NCBI GenBank assembly: GCA_018819305.1
Contig: JAHJQO010000006.1
Span: 1-50,780, forward strand
Direction: 5' to 3'
DNA length: 50,780 nucleotides
Source: Nanobdellota archaeon
GTDB taxonomy: Archaea; Nanobdellota; Nanobdellia; Woesearchaeales; SM23-78
A model generated the notes under the pieces. It did not search any database. It saw only the letters and a list, made by a program, of their open reading frames with translations, and was not told the origin of the DNA. A program made the position numbers and the translations under genes. Positions 1 to 8,136 of the stretch are shown here, in pieces; within the stretch, counting starts at the first letter, position 1; the number at the start of each line of letters is the position of its first letter.

Positions 1-1
1 C

Positions 2-70
2 AAGAAAGAAGCAATTTTGTTGCTTTTTCTAGCAGTATTATGTTTCTTATCGATTCTATTGTGGGATTGA
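2..70 (+). CDS. C-terminal end of a possible membrane protein (partial)
   Basis: An open frame runs from the window edge to a TGA at 68-70. It encodes 22 residues, a lysine-rich start followed by about 18 hydrophobic residues ending in Trp-Asp, like the last membrane helix of a protein. A short hairpin with AGCC/GGCT arms at 70-85 and a T-rich stretch follow, as a terminator might. Too short to identify; another frame is also open, so this is tentative. Confidence 0.25.
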   Translation, partial: KKEAILLLFLAVLCFLSILLWD

Positions 71-137
71 GCCGAATATTTGGCTTGCCCATATTTTTCT
101 TTTAGAAAAACAGCATTTATTTATTTTTTGGATGGAG

Positions 138-222
138 CCTGAAAGCAAAGCTTTCAGGAACTTCAAAAATTTTTTAATTTTTGTTTGTTTTGGGGAATTT
201 TAGAGTAGAGCTAGCTTAGCTC
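138..222. repeat. Double-hairpin element A plus a third hairpin
   Basis: Three perfect inverted repeats lie in a row: CCTGAAAG/CTTTCAGG (138-158), CAAAAATT/AATTTTTG (164-183) and GAGCTA/TAGCTC (208-222). The first two have the same layout as elements at 12025, 19803, 22022 and 3734: a stem of variable sequence, then a stem built on TTCAAAA. It lies downstream of the minus-strand gene that ends at 238, so it may also act in 3'-end formation. Confidence 0.6.
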
Positions 223-237
223 ACAGATAAAAAAGGT

Positions 238-1869
238 TTACCTTGGATAAAAGTTATTTTGAAAACCAGATGGTAGATATCCATTAAGTCTAGTAATTAA
301 CCTTTGCACAAAGACAGGTTTTGTCTCTGAATCTCCAAAAGTTGAATAATACTTGATAGCATCAAATTCAAGCAGAAAATTATCTCTCAATGCACTGAAA
401 TCTTCAGCCATTTTTTTTATTTTATCTATATCATTAGGAAAAACCATTTCAGTGGTTCCTGTTGAGTGCACAATTAATGATTTAGGATTAATCTTTGTAC
501 TGGCCTCTTGCATCAAAGTTGCCATGGCATTATAATCTGCTACGCTTGGACTCGCAGAGAAAAATTTAGCAAGTTTATATCTTAAAGCTTCGACAGCCAT
601 AGCATCTCGAGAAGGAGTCACCATAATTTCCAAGTATTCTGGATGGGTATGGACAAAAATAGGATCTTTGCTCAATTTAGATATGTCATAAGTAATAAAA
701 TTAGTTCTTGCTCCGCCTGGTTTGAGTTCTAGCTTACCACCTAAAGAGTACCATGTTTCTTCATTAGAGTCAAACACCCACATCCCCTCACTTAAGGGAT
801 TCCAACCTCCTCCTGTCATCGCTATTTTTTCAAGGTCTTTCATTCCTTCAGAAAATGATTTTTTATTAATATAAGGAAGAGCTGCATATTCGAGCGAACC
901 TTGGGATTCTTGAAAATATCTTTCTATTGAAAAAGGGTCTATTATATTTTTGCCTTTTTTCAATGATTTGGAGGGATTCAGTTTTTTGTTAAATTGTTCT
1001 AGCAAGTTATCTTGTTTTTTCCTTGTTTTTGCATATGAGAAAAACATACTGAGCATTTCATTTGGAGTGATACCATAACAAGGACATCCAAAAGTAATTA
1101 AATCCTCAAATTCCCGGTAATTGCTTGCTTGGTAATAAGGTCTTTCACCACCTAGTATCTGAAAAACTTCCACTACTAATTCTGGATTGACTTTAGCCAA
1201 GTGAAGCGACCTGAATGCATCATTGAAACTGGGAAATACATATCCGCATAATGAACCATCAGCCTCAGGAAGTTTCATAATCGTTTGGGATGCTTGCTTA
1301 ACAGAAAGTCCCAATCTAGTTGCAAATGAGAAAATAAACAAAGAAGTATCCATCACGCCATTATCCGCACTTGTCTTAATCATTTCTTTGAATGTATCAA
1401 GGTTTGAAGGCAAGTCTGCTTGGTTTTCTGCATTGTGATTAATAGCTCTTGTTAAAAGCATTATATTATTGTATTCTTGTATGAACTCATATTTAATAGA
1501 TTTCATCATATGCATAAGAAGATCCTGAGATTGTTCATATGTCAGACCTGCTTTTTCAGAAGCACTCATGTATTTCGGAAGGTTTTCTAAACTTTTACGT
1601 AAACCATACCAATGAACGACTTCCTCAATAGAACCTTCTTCATTCAACATATGCATTGGCCTTTGATTAAATCTTTTTTCTTCTTTAAGAAAATTAACTA
1701 GGTCTTTTTCCTTGAAAGAATTGAAATTATTAATTATTAAATCAGTTAATTCGGAATCAGGTAATGGTGAAAATCCATTTCTCAAAAAAATAGTCCTTAT
1801 ATATTGAGATTTTTGGTGTTTATCACCAATTAACACACTTCCTTGGTATGATTGATTTTCTGTAGTCAT
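238..1869 (-). CDS. Hypothetical protein with a JAMM/MPN-like His-x-His motif
   Basis: Unrecognised protein of 543 residues. I chose the ATG at 1869 rather than the in-frame TTG at 1875; a TATA-like TTTTATAAATT near 1900 would put the transcript start next to it. The first 300 residues look helical with no clear domain. The C-terminal third has HTHP at about residues 407-410 and S-P-S-V-A-D at about 440-445, resembling the JAMM metal site (H-x-H then S-x-x-D), but the spacing is about 32 residues instead of 7. If it folds as JAMM it could be a zinc isopeptidase or a decayed relative. No signal peptide or membrane segment is seen. It has its own promoter and sits downstream of the ureohydrolase gene. 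Confidence 0.75.
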   Translation of the reverse strand: MTTENQSYQGSVLIGDKHQKSQYIRTIFLRNGFSPLPDSELTDLIINNFNSFKEKDLVNFLKEEKRFNQRPMHMLNEEGSIEEVVHWYGLRKSLENLPKYMSASEKAGLTYEQSQDLLMHMMKSIKYEFIQEYNNIMLLTRAINHNAENQADLPSNLDTFKEMIKTSADNGVMDTSLFIFSFATRLGLSVKQASQTIMKLPEADGSLCGYVFPSFNDAFRSLHLAKVNPELVVEVFQILGGERPYYQASNYREFEDLITFGCPCYGITPNEMLSMFFSYAKTRKKQDNLLEQFNKKLNPSKSLKKGKNIIDPFSIERYFQESQGSLEYAALPYINKKSFSEGMKDLEKIAMTGGGWNPLSEGMWVFDSNEETWYSLGGKLELKPGGARTNFITYDISKLSKDPIFVHTHPEYLEIMVTPSRDAMAVEALRYKLAKFFSASPSVADYNAMATLMQEASTKINPKSLIVHSTGTTEMVFPNDIDKIKKMAEDFSALRDNFLLEFDAIKYYSTFGDSETKPVFVQRLITRLNGYLPSGFQNNFYPR

Positions 1870-1942
1870 GGTCAATCATAGCAAAGAGATTATAATAATT
1901 TATAAAACTTTCGCATAATTAACTACTATTAAGTGAGAATAA

Positions 1943-2725
1943 TCAGCTTAGCTCAACAACCAGCTTTGCAGCTGTCTTAGAAGTAATATCATTCACATCT
2001 TTGTCAGGGTTGACTTCAACAACATCAACCATGCCAATGTTTCTGAGCATTTTAAGTCTGTGGATGATGTAAATCAACTGTCTTGTTGTCAGGCCTCCTG
2101 GCTCGCAATAACCTGTTCCTGGAGCAAAACCAGGGTCAAGAACATCAATATCAACAGATATGTATACTTTGCTCCAGAGTCTTGCAACACTCATAATAGT
2201 GTCTGCAACTTCTCTGAGAATATCAAAGCTGATTTTTCTCATAGAATGAACTTTTAATTTGTTATCATCAATGAATTTTTTCTCTTGAATGCTCATGTTT
2301 CTTGTGCCAACCAGAATAACATTGTTTTTATCAACAATTCCTTCTTCAATCAGAACTCTCAAGTAATCTTCATGTGTTGGAGGGTTGTGTTTTTCCTGAA
2401 CATCTGGATGAGCATCAAAAACAATAATTCCTGCTTTGGGATTGTTCTTTGCAAAAGCCTTGAAAGCAGGATATGTCATTGAATGGTCTCCGCCAATCAA
2501 AACAGTTGGAAAATCAATTTTCTCAACTGCTTGTTCAATCATCTTATGTGCTTCTGAAAGATTTGAATTATCAACTTTAATCTCTTTGACATCAAACACA
2601 GGCAAATAATTATTCTCAGTAAGATGAAAATCTTTTAGAAAACCAGCTATCTTATCAGGGCCTTTTTCAATTCCCTGCTTCTTGCTCATAGCGCCTGCAT
2701 TAAGAGGGATTTTGAATATTCTCAT
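1943..2725 (-). CDS. Ureohydrolase (agmatinase/arginase family)
   Basis: Member of the arginase/agmatinase/formimidoylglutamase family, which hydrolyses guanidino or formimidoyl groups with a binuclear manganese centre. The metal-binding motifs are visible: GGDHSM, FDAHPD and SVDIDVLDP, followed by the substrate-loop GTGYCEPGG. At 260 residues it is slightly shorter than typical enzymes of about 290-300. The start at 2725 (MRIFKIPL) fits a TATA box (TTTAAAACC, about 2750) some 27 nt upstream, giving a leaderless mRNA; an in-frame start at 2779 would lie upstream of that promoter. Agmatinase in polyamine synthesis is the likeliest role, but substrate cannot be read from sequence alone. It is divergent from the small gene at 2834. 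Confidence 0.9.
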   Translation of the reverse strand: MRIFKIPLNAGAMSKKQGIEKGPDKIAGFLKDFHLTENNYLPVFDVKEIKVDNSNLSEAHKMIEQAVEKIDFPTVLIGGDHSMTYPAFKAFAKNNPKAGIIVFDAHPDVQEKHNPPTHEDYLRVLIEEGIVDKNNVILVGTRNMSIQEKKFIDDNKLKVHSMRKISFDILREVADTIMSVARLWSKVYISVDIDVLDPGFAPGTGYCEPGGLTTRQLIYIIHRLKMLRNIGMVDVVEVNPDKDVNDITSKTAAKLVVELS

Positions 2726-2833
2726 GTAGAACAGGAAAAAATGATTGGTTTTAAATGTTTTCAAAAGAATTATAAACACAGCATAATAATGTTAGAAAGT
2801 AGTAAAATTCAAAATCAGAAAAAAGGTGATAAC

Positions 2834-3025
2834 ATGGCAAAAATAAGAGATATTATTCGTGAATGCGTTGAAGATGTACATAAACTTACTCATCAACCAA
2901 AATATTTGAATGACAGGGATGCTCGTGCTCAATTTGCATCACAAATAGGTTTGAAACTTGAACAAGTATGGCACGCACTTGATAAAATAGAACATGTTCT
3001 TGAAAACATAGAACATAACATATAA
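2834..3025 (+). CDS. Small hypothetical protein, 63 aa
   Basis: Short charged protein with no recognised family. The start is the ATG at 2834, 6-7 nt after a good Shine-Dalgarno sequence (AAAGGTGAT); the frame is open further upstream but without a ribosome site. A TATA-like ATTATAAAC at about 2771 would give a leader of roughly 35 nt. The sequence is rich in His, Asp and Glu, and the C-terminal half looks like one amphipathic helix (LEQVWHALDKIEHVLENIE). No membrane segment or cysteine pair is seen. It sits between the divergent ureohydrolase and the convergent rpe gene. Confidence 0.7.
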   Translation: MAKIRDIIRECVEDVHKLTHQPKYLNDRDARAQFASQIGLKLEQVWHALDKIEHVLENIEHNI

Positions 3026-3046
3026 ATAATATCTGTGTAAATAAAC

Positions 3047-3682
3047 TCAAGCATTCCTAAGCAAATCAATAGCAAGCTTAGGATCATTGCTGTTAAATAT
3101 ATAGCTTCCTGAAACAAGAATATTAGCTCCTGCTTCTATTGCCAGATAAGCAGTGTCTGCATTTATTCCTCCGTCAACAGCAATATCTTTCATAGGATAT
3201 TTTTTTCTTATGCTTTTGACTTTTTTAAGAGGAGTTTTCATCATCTTTTGCCCTCCTTTGCCAGGCTTGACAGTCATGACCAGCACTAAGTCAACATCAG
3301 GAAGAATTTTTTCTATTTTTTTCAAAGGAGTCTCTGGATTTAAAGCTATACCTACAGAAACTTTTTTCTTTTTTAGATGCTCAATTAGTTTTTTTGGAGA
3401 ACGTATTGCTTCGATGTGAAAAATTATTCCCTCAGCACCTGCTTTTATGTATTTGTCAACAATTTTCTCAGGCTGCTTAACCATAAGATGAACAATTTTA
3501 TTCAGTTTAGTATCTATTTTTTCAAGAAGAGTATGGTCAAATGTTTTCTGAGGCACAAACTTGCCATCCATCACATCAAGATGAACAGAATTCGCAGTGT
3601 CGACTCTCATAAGAGCCTGGTTAATCACAGTAATATCATTATAATCCAGACTCAAAATACTGACACCAACCTTAACAATCAA
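3047..3682 (-). CDS. rpe: Ribulose-phosphate 3-epimerase
   Basis: Interconverts ribulose 5-phosphate and xylulose 5-phosphate in the non-oxidative pentose phosphate pathway. Family signatures are clear: VHLDVMDGKFVP near residue 37, the VHLMV strand, LVLVMTVKPGKGGQ for phosphate binding and AVDGGI near the end. Length (211 residues) is normal. The start is TTG at 3682, preceded by AGGTGGTATGA; an ATG just upstream is out of frame and meets a stop after four codons. The neighbouring divergent rpiB supplies the ribose 5-phosphate isomerase of the same pathway, so the two probably function together. Epimerases of this kind are common in bacteria and scattered in archaea. Confidence 0.95.
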   Translation of the reverse strand: MIVKVGVSILSLDYNDITVINQALMRVDTANSVHLDVMDGKFVPQKTFDHTLLEKIDTKLNKIVHLMVKQPEKIVDKYIKAGAEGIIFHIEAIRSPKKLIEHLKKKKVSVGIALNPETPLKKIEKILPDVDLVLVMTVKPGKGGQKMMKTPLKKVKSIRKKYPMKDIAVDGGINADTAYLAIEAGANILVSGSYIFNSNDPKLAIDLLRNA

Positions 3683-3733
3683 TCATACCACCTACAACAT
3701 ATAAATAGGGATAAATATTTATAAAATTTGTCA

Positions 3734-3781
3734 TTTAAAAATTGTTTTTATTTTTAAATTCAAAATTCTTTCAGAATTTTG
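3734..3781. repeat. Double-hairpin element E between rpe and rpiB
   Basis: Two adjacent inverted repeats: TTTAAAAAT/ATTTTTAAA (3734-3758) and CAAAATTCT/AGAATTTTG with a 3-nt loop (3761-3781). The second starts within TTCAAAA, like the other double-hairpin elements in this window. It lies just upstream of the rpiB TATA box (about 3797). Confidence 0.5.
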
Positions 3782-3830
3782 TCATTAAATTGACGAAAAG
3801 TTTATATAACTGATTAATAATCCTATTATC

Positions 3831-4283
3831 ATGGAAGAAAAAAAGAAAAAAATAATTCTTGCAGCTGACCATGCAGGTTTTGAATTAAAAGAAAAACTAA
3901 AAGAAGTTCTTAATGAAAGTGAAGTTCCTTTTGATGACTTAACACCTAAGTTTGACAAAGAAGATGATTATACTGATGAAGCTTTCAAAGCTGCTCGAAA
4001 AGTTGTCAAAGATAAAACACAAGGTATTCTTGTTTGCGGAACAGGTATTGGCATGTGTATTGCTGCCAACAAAGTCAAAGGTGCAATGGCTGCAATGGCT
4101 TATGATGAAAAAACCGCAAGATTAAGCAGGCAGCACAATGATGCAAATATTCTCTGTCTTGGTGCAAGAACAACTGAAGAAGGTGAAGCTGTAAAAGCTC
4201 TCAAAGCATGGCTCACAACAAGATTCTTAGAAGGCAGGCATGCTATAAGAGTTAATAAAATAAAAGAATTTGAGAGGGGATAA
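3831..4283 (+). CDS. rpiB: Ribose 5-phosphate isomerase B
   Basis: RpiB/LacA-family aldose-ketose isomerase converting ribose 5-phosphate to ribulose 5-phosphate. The N-terminal AADHAGFELKE, the catalytic-cysteine loop GILVCGTGIGMCIAANK and the ARLSRQHNDANILCLGAR segment are all present; 150 residues is the usual length. A TATA box (GTTTATATAAC, about 3795-3805) lies 28 nt before the ATG, so the mRNA is probably leaderless. Archaea more often use RpiA, so RpiB suggests a bacterial-type pentose pathway here, matching the neighbouring rpe. The small gene at 4286 follows after two bases and is likely co-transcribed. Confidence 0.95.
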   Translation: MEEKKKKIILAADHAGFELKEKLKEVLNESEVPFDDLTPKFDKEDDYTDEAFKAARKVVKDKTQGILVCGTGIGMCIAANKVKGAMAAMAYDEKTARLSRQHNDANILCLGARTTEEGEAVKALKAWLTTRFLEGRHAIRVNKIKEFERG

Positions 4284-4285
4284 AT

Positions 4286-4507
4286 ATGACCTATAATCCA
4301 AAGACTCATCAAGCATTAATGTATTGCTTATTAACATCAGAACATTTTTGGAATCTGCCTTATAAAGATATGGAAAATGTTTTAGATTTTCTTAATAGTA
4401 AGAATGCAAAAAGCACATGTAAAGGTGTTGATGAACAAATAGACAAAGTAAATGAAACTATAAATAAGATTTTTGACCCTGCTACATATTACAAAAAAAA
4501 TAAGTAA
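4286..4507 (+). CDS. Small hypothetical protein, 73 aa
   Basis: Unrecognised protein beginning two bases after the rpiB stop codon. Its ribosome site (GAGGGGATAA) lies in the end of rpiB, so the two genes are translationally coupled or at least one operon. The protein is hydrophilic, with Trp, Tyr and His near the N-terminus (YCLLTSEHFWNLPYKDM) and a helical Lys/Asp/Glu-rich second half. No membrane segment, metal-binding cysteine set or known domain is visible. Its 3' end nearly touches the convergent enolase gene, leaving two bases between stop codons. Confidence 0.75.
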   Translation: MTYNPKTHQALMYCLLTSEHFWNLPYKDMENVLDFLNSKNAKSTCKGVDEQIDKVNETINKIFDPATYYKKNK

Positions 4508-4509
4508 AC

Positions 4510-5784
4510 TCAAAACTTCAGCTTCTTGCCTGCATAAGCACTTTTCTTTAAATCAGATTCTATTTCTATCAATCTGTTATACTTAGCAGTCCTTTCACCG
4601 CGACAAGGTGCTCCGAGTTTTATCTGGCTTGCTCCAATACCAACAGCAAGGTCTGCAATGTATGGGTCTTCTGTATCGCCGCTTCTATGGCTTACAACAA
4701 TTTCCCATCCTGCTTCCTGAGCCATTTTCGCTGCTTTCAAAGCCTCGCTTAGAGTTCCTATCTGATTTACCTTAAGAAGCAAAGCATTGCATAATTTCTC
4801 ATTTATAGCTTTTCTGACACGAGAAGGATTGCTAACAGTTAAATCATCACCAATAATCTGTATTTTTCTTTTTTTTGCCACAGTGCTCATGAATTCCTGC
4901 CATGCATCCATGTCATCCTGGTCAAAAGGGTCTTCAATGCTCTTGATATCAAATTTACTAAGTAATCTGTCGTAGTAAGTTGTCAGGCCTTTTGCACTGA
5001 AATTAGCACCTATGTCATATTCATTATTATAATAAAGTTCACTTGCTGCAACATCCATACCTATTCTTATTTTTCTTTTGTAGCCTGCCTTTGCAATAGC
5101 AGCATTGACTAATTCCAGGGCTTCTTCTGCTGTTCTTATTGGCGGTGCAAAGCCTCCTTCATCGCCAACATTAGTGGCATTTACACCATATTTATCATCA
5201 ATAATCTTCTTAAGCAAATGATATGTCTCACTCACCATTTGCATTGCATGTGCAAAGTTCTTGGCACCAGTTGGCAAGAGCAAAAACTCCTGAAACTTCA
5301 AATAATTTCCAGCATGCGCTCCGCCATTCAGCACATTTGCCTGAGGAACAGGAAGCACTGGATTATTCTTATTTCCAGAAAGCTCTGCTAAATACTCATA
5401 CAACTCTTTTTTCTTGAAATCAGCAGCTACTCTGCTTACAGCAAGGCTTACAGCAAGGATTGTATTTGCTCCTAAAATAGATTTATTTTCTGTAGTATCA
5501 AGTCTCTTAAGTTCTAAATCAATATCTTCCTGATTAGTGACTTTCATGCCATGGAGTTTTTTGCTGATTTTCTTGTTAATAATATCAATGTTATGGGTGA
5601 CTCCTTTTCCACCATATGGCTTCTTTTTATCTCTAAGCTCTAATGCTTCGTATTTTCCTGTGCTTGCTCCGCTAGGAACCATTGCAAAGCCAGAATGTTT
5701 TTTAGTTTTAACAATAACTTTAATAGTAGGATTTCCTCTTGAATCTAAGATTTGATATCCAGTTATCTCATGTATTTTATCCAA
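4510..5784 (-). CDS. eno: Enolase
   Basis: Phosphopyruvate hydratase, interconverting 2-phosphoglycerate and phosphoenolpyruvate with magnesium in glycolysis and gluconeogenesis. Motifs read clearly: ILDSRGNPT, the SGASTGKYEALELRD loop, NVGDEGGFAPP, the metal ligands in GMDVAASE and SIEDPFDQDD, then IGDDLTVSNP and the catalytic VSHRSGDTEDP. Length (424 residues) is typical. The start is TTG (5784) after GAGGTGGTGTGA; no ATG fits near it. The AGGTGG...TGATTG context is almost the same as that of rpe. The gene has its own promoter; a large structured intergenic element lies about 75 bp upstream. Confidence 0.97.
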   Translation of the reverse strand: MDKIHEITGYQILDSRGNPTIKVIVKTKKHSGFAMVPSGASTGKYEALELRDKKKPYGGKGVTHNIDIINKKISKKLHGMKVTNQEDIDLELKRLDTTENKSILGANTILAVSLAVSRVAADFKKKELYEYLAELSGNKNNPVLPVPQANVLNGGAHAGNYLKFQEFLLLPTGAKNFAHAMQMVSETYHLLKKIIDDKYGVNATNVGDEGGFAPPIRTAEEALELVNAAIAKAGYKRKIRIGMDVAASELYYNNEYDIGANFSAKGLTTYYDRLLSKFDIKSIEDPFDQDDMDAWQEFMSTVAKKRKIQIIGDDLTVSNPSRVRKAINEKLCNALLLKVNQIGTLSEALKAAKMAQEAGWEIVVSHRSGDTEDPYIADLAVGIGASQIKLGAPCRGERTAKYNRLIEIESDLKKSAYAGKKLKF

Positions 5785-5858
5785 TCACACCACCTCAGAC
5801 TAAAGGATTGTAAATGTCTTTTATTAAGTTTATGCTTTTGCTTAATAATTCCATATCA

Positions 5859-6071
5859 ACTCATTACTCTCAAAATTTTTGTTTCTATTAGCATTAGATG
5901 CTACAACCCGCACAGATTTTTCAAAAATCTGGTAAAAGTGTGTGGCGTAAAGCCACACGCGTGGAGCTTTATGCTCCACATTTTCGCCAACATTTTCTTA
6001 AAAGGTTGGGTGCCACCCCGTAACGCATTCTATGTAAGAATCGAAGAAATTTTGCCTTAAGAGTAATAAGT
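5859..6071. ncRNA. Large multi-hairpin element, candidate structured RNA or palindromic mobile element
   Basis: A stretch of about 213 nt closed by an imperfect outer stem (ATTACTCT 5863-5870 with AGAGTAAT 6060-6067, extended by ACT/AGT) and a second helix CAAAATTT/AAATTTTG (5871-5878 with 6047-6054). Six hairpins lie inside: TAGCAT/ATGCTA (5889-5903), CAGATTTTT/AAAAATCTG (5913-5931), GTGTGGC/GCCACAC (5940-5958), GTGGAGC/GCTCCAC (5961-5979), CCAAC/GTTGG enclosing TTTT/AAAA (5987-6009) and ATTCT/AGAAT (6027-6041). Its core is more GC-rich than the flanks. It matches no RNA class I know (no SRP, RNase P or tRNA features). The structure is self-complementary, so the strand is unknown. No clear target-site duplication is visible. 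Confidence 0.6.
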
Positions 6072-6084
6072 CTAATTAGAAAGA

Positions 6085-6165
6085 ATCATTAAAGAAAAAA
6101 AGAAATAAAAAAAACAAAATTAAAAATTTTGAATATTTTTCTTAAAAACAAGAAAAATAAAATAT
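6085..6165 (-). terminator. T-rich terminator after the pilin gene
   Basis: Read on the minus strand, this stretch immediately downstream of the pilin stop is almost all T with scattered A and C, including several runs of four to eight T. Oligo-T tracts are the usual archaeal termination signal. Confidence 0.45.
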
Positions 6166-6173
6166 TAAAAAAT

Positions 6174-6644
6174 TTATTCAAACTTACCAGATATTGAGCC
6201 TGTTGCAGTGTGTGATTCTGTTTCTCCACTTCTAACATATGAGACTTCAATGTTTCCTTTGAATGATGATGCTGTAAATGGACAGTTAGTTGCATCATTT
6301 CCAAAGGTAATCACCGTACTTTTCTGGCCGTTTGTTAGGGTTGGTATATCAACACCTGTGTTAGCTCCTGCGCATTCGATTCCCTGTGAGTTTGTTAGGG
6401 TAACGTTCACTGGAGATGCGTCCACTCCCAGGTTGTTCTGCAAGTAGATTTTCACTGTCTCTGTAGTATCATCCATTTTATATTCTACGCAACTAAATCC
6501 TCCAGCGACCAAACATTTGCTTGGCATAAATCTATCGGGACTCAATACTCCAAAGTATGCAAGTGCTCCAATAGCTGCTAATACAACTAGTATTGCCCAG
6601 CCATAAGTCATCAAGAATTCCATTGCTGCTTGTCCTTTTTTCAT
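6174..6644 (-). CDS. Type IV pilin with class III signal peptide
   Basis: Probably a major pilin (DUF361-like). It starts MKKGQAAMEFLMTYGWAILV: a short basic leader, Gly, then Gln-Ala-Ala-Met-Glu, the site cut by archaeal prepilin peptidases (EppA/PibD type), followed by a hydrophobic helix that forms the filament core. After processing about 152 residues remain. The exposed part has four Cys and several Asn-x-Ser/Thr sites. The start has a Shine-Dalgarno sequence (GAGTGAGGTGA). It is the last gene of a minus-strand pilus cluster (membrane subunits and ATPase upstream), but its own RBS and a 155-bp gap allow separate strong expression, as fits a major subunit. Confidence 0.9.
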   Translation of the reverse strand: MKKGQAAMEFLMTYGWAILVVLAAIGALAYFGVLSPDRFMPSKCLVAGGFSCVEYKMDDTTETVKIYLQNNLGVDASPVNVTLTNSQGIECAGANTGVDIPTLTNGQKSTVITFGNDATNCPFTASSFKGNIEVSYVRSGETESHTATGSISGKFE

Positions 6645-6798
6645 AATTTCTTCACCTCACTCTTTTTCTATAATTACCTTTAACGTAATTACAATACTTT
6701 TTTCTTATTTATTCTTTCCAATATTTATAAAGTTTTTGGTAAATACACTATTGAGATACTTTTTCGGCTATTGAATCTTTCTCGACAAATCGATTTGA

Positions 6799-8121
6799 TT
6801 AAAAAAATGTTCCAAAAGCAGCATGAATAATCATCGTAGAAAATGTATAAAGAATCAGTGAAACTGCAATAAAAATAGGGATATTAGACAAACCCTCCTT
6901 AATTCTTCCTTTCTTAATAATAGCAACTATGCAGGCAGATGAAAATGCAGAAATTGTCAGCATCAAATAAGAGAAAATCCTGAAATCACTGAGTTTTATT
7001 GAATCTGCAGAAAAAGAAAAACTGAAAAAACTAGATGAAGCACCCATTGTAGAACCTAAACTACTGGTTATATTCTGAATTATGACTAACAACTCAGTAG
7101 CTAATCCAAAAAGAACAGGAGCAGCTCCAATTGTGGCAAAAGAAATAAAAATAACATATGTAGTTACATTAGCTGCCATTTCTTTCTTTAAAATCTTTGT
7201 TTCTTCAATATTCAAAGCAATTTTGCTGAGCAAATCAGCCATTTCTCCGCCAGCAGCCATGCCCTCCAGCAATAAATTAACAGACCTTTGAATTATCTTT
7301 GAATCGTATTTGTTTGCAAAATCAGTCAAAGCATCAGCCAAATCCTCTCCTGCCATTGTGTTTTTTGCAACATCTTCTATTTCTTTTGCTAGCACACCAA
7401 AGCTGGGCCTGACAGCATACCATAAAGCCTGATCAATAGGCATACCTGCACTGATGTTAGCACTTGTCAGCTGAAGAAAGTCAGGAAAAACAGCTTCAAT
7501 AGCCTGCTTTCTCTGGAATATTTTCAAATCCAGATAAATCAAATACACCATCCATAATAATGCCAGAAGAATAAAAAATACAGTTATCCAGAAACCAAGC
7601 AAAAACACCACAAGGTTTCCAAAGCTTTTTTGAAAAGCAATATTCAGGATAATAACTACAACTGTTAATACAATGCAAAGGTAGACATTAAATTTAAATA
7701 GTTTTTTTGCAATTTTTCTGGCATCTAAAGTTACCATGCCTGCCCTTTCCAAAGATTTCTGAAGGTCAATGCTCTTAACAAAGCCTCTGATGGAATAACT
7801 TCTTTTATTTCTTTTCTTTTTTTTAGATAGAATATTTTTCTTTTTCAGGTTCTTGAGTTTTTCAAGGTCTTTTGCTTTGGGCAGCTTTTTTTCAAGATCT
7901 GATTTTATAGATGGTTCGGGAGTTTTGGTTTTTGATTTATCAGGAATTTTTTCTTTTTCTATCTTTTTCTCTTTACTCTTAACCTTCTCTTCTTTACCTT
8001 CTTTACCTTCATTACCTTCATTACCTTCATTACCTTCATTACCTTCATTACCTTCATTACCTTCTTCAACAGGAAGTTCCTGCTTTTTTTTCTTGAAAAA
8101 ATTGAATTTCATAATATTCAT
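6799..8121 (-). CDS. TadC-like type II/IV secretion membrane subunit with repeat-rich N-terminus
   Basis: Polytopic membrane component of an archaeal type IV pilus system (T2SSF/FlaJ family). Residues 1-100 are cytoplasmic and highly charged, with six Glu-Gly-Asn and two Glu-Gly-Lys tripeptides followed by Lys/Glu-rich sequence. Two membrane helices then lead into the T2SSF domain (for example AVFPDFLQLTSANISAGMPI) and three more helices at the C-terminus. It pairs with the gene at 8137 and the ATPase at 9001. An alternative start lies nine bases downstream. The N-terminal repeat array is unusual for the family and may bind a partner or simply be slippage-prone linker. Confidence 0.88.
   Translation of the reverse strand: MNIMKFNFFKKKKQELPVEEGNEGNEGNEGNEGNEGNEGKEGKEEKVKSKEKKIEKEKIPDKSKTKTPEPSIKSDLEKKLPKAKDLEKLKNLKKKNILSKKKKRNKRSYSIRGFVKSIDLQKSLERAGMVTLDARKIAKKLFKFNVYLCIVLTVVVIILNIAFQKSFGNLVVFLLGFWITVFFILLALLWMVYLIYLDLKIFQRKQAIEAVFPDFLQLTSANISAGMPIDQALWYAVRPSFGVLAKEIEDVAKNTMAGEDLADALTDFANKYDSKIIQRSVNLLLEGMAAGGEMADLLSKIALNIEETKILKKEMAANVTTYVIFISFATIGAAPVLFGLATELLVIIQNITSSLGSTMGASSSFFSFSFSADSIKLSDFRIFSYLMLTISAFSSACIVAIIKKGRIKEGLSNIPIFIAVSLILYTFSTMIIHAAFGTFF
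7993..8064 (-). repeat. 9-bp tandem repeat encoding Glu-Gly-Asn/Lys
   Basis: Six identical units of ATTACCTTC (8011-8064, plus strand) are preceded by two TTTACCTTC units. They encode consecutive Glu-Gly-Asn and Glu-Gly-Lys in the TadC-like protein. Because the unit is nine bases, changes in copy number alter length but not frame. Confidence 0.95.
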
Positions 8122-8136
8122 CTCATTATCAACCTA

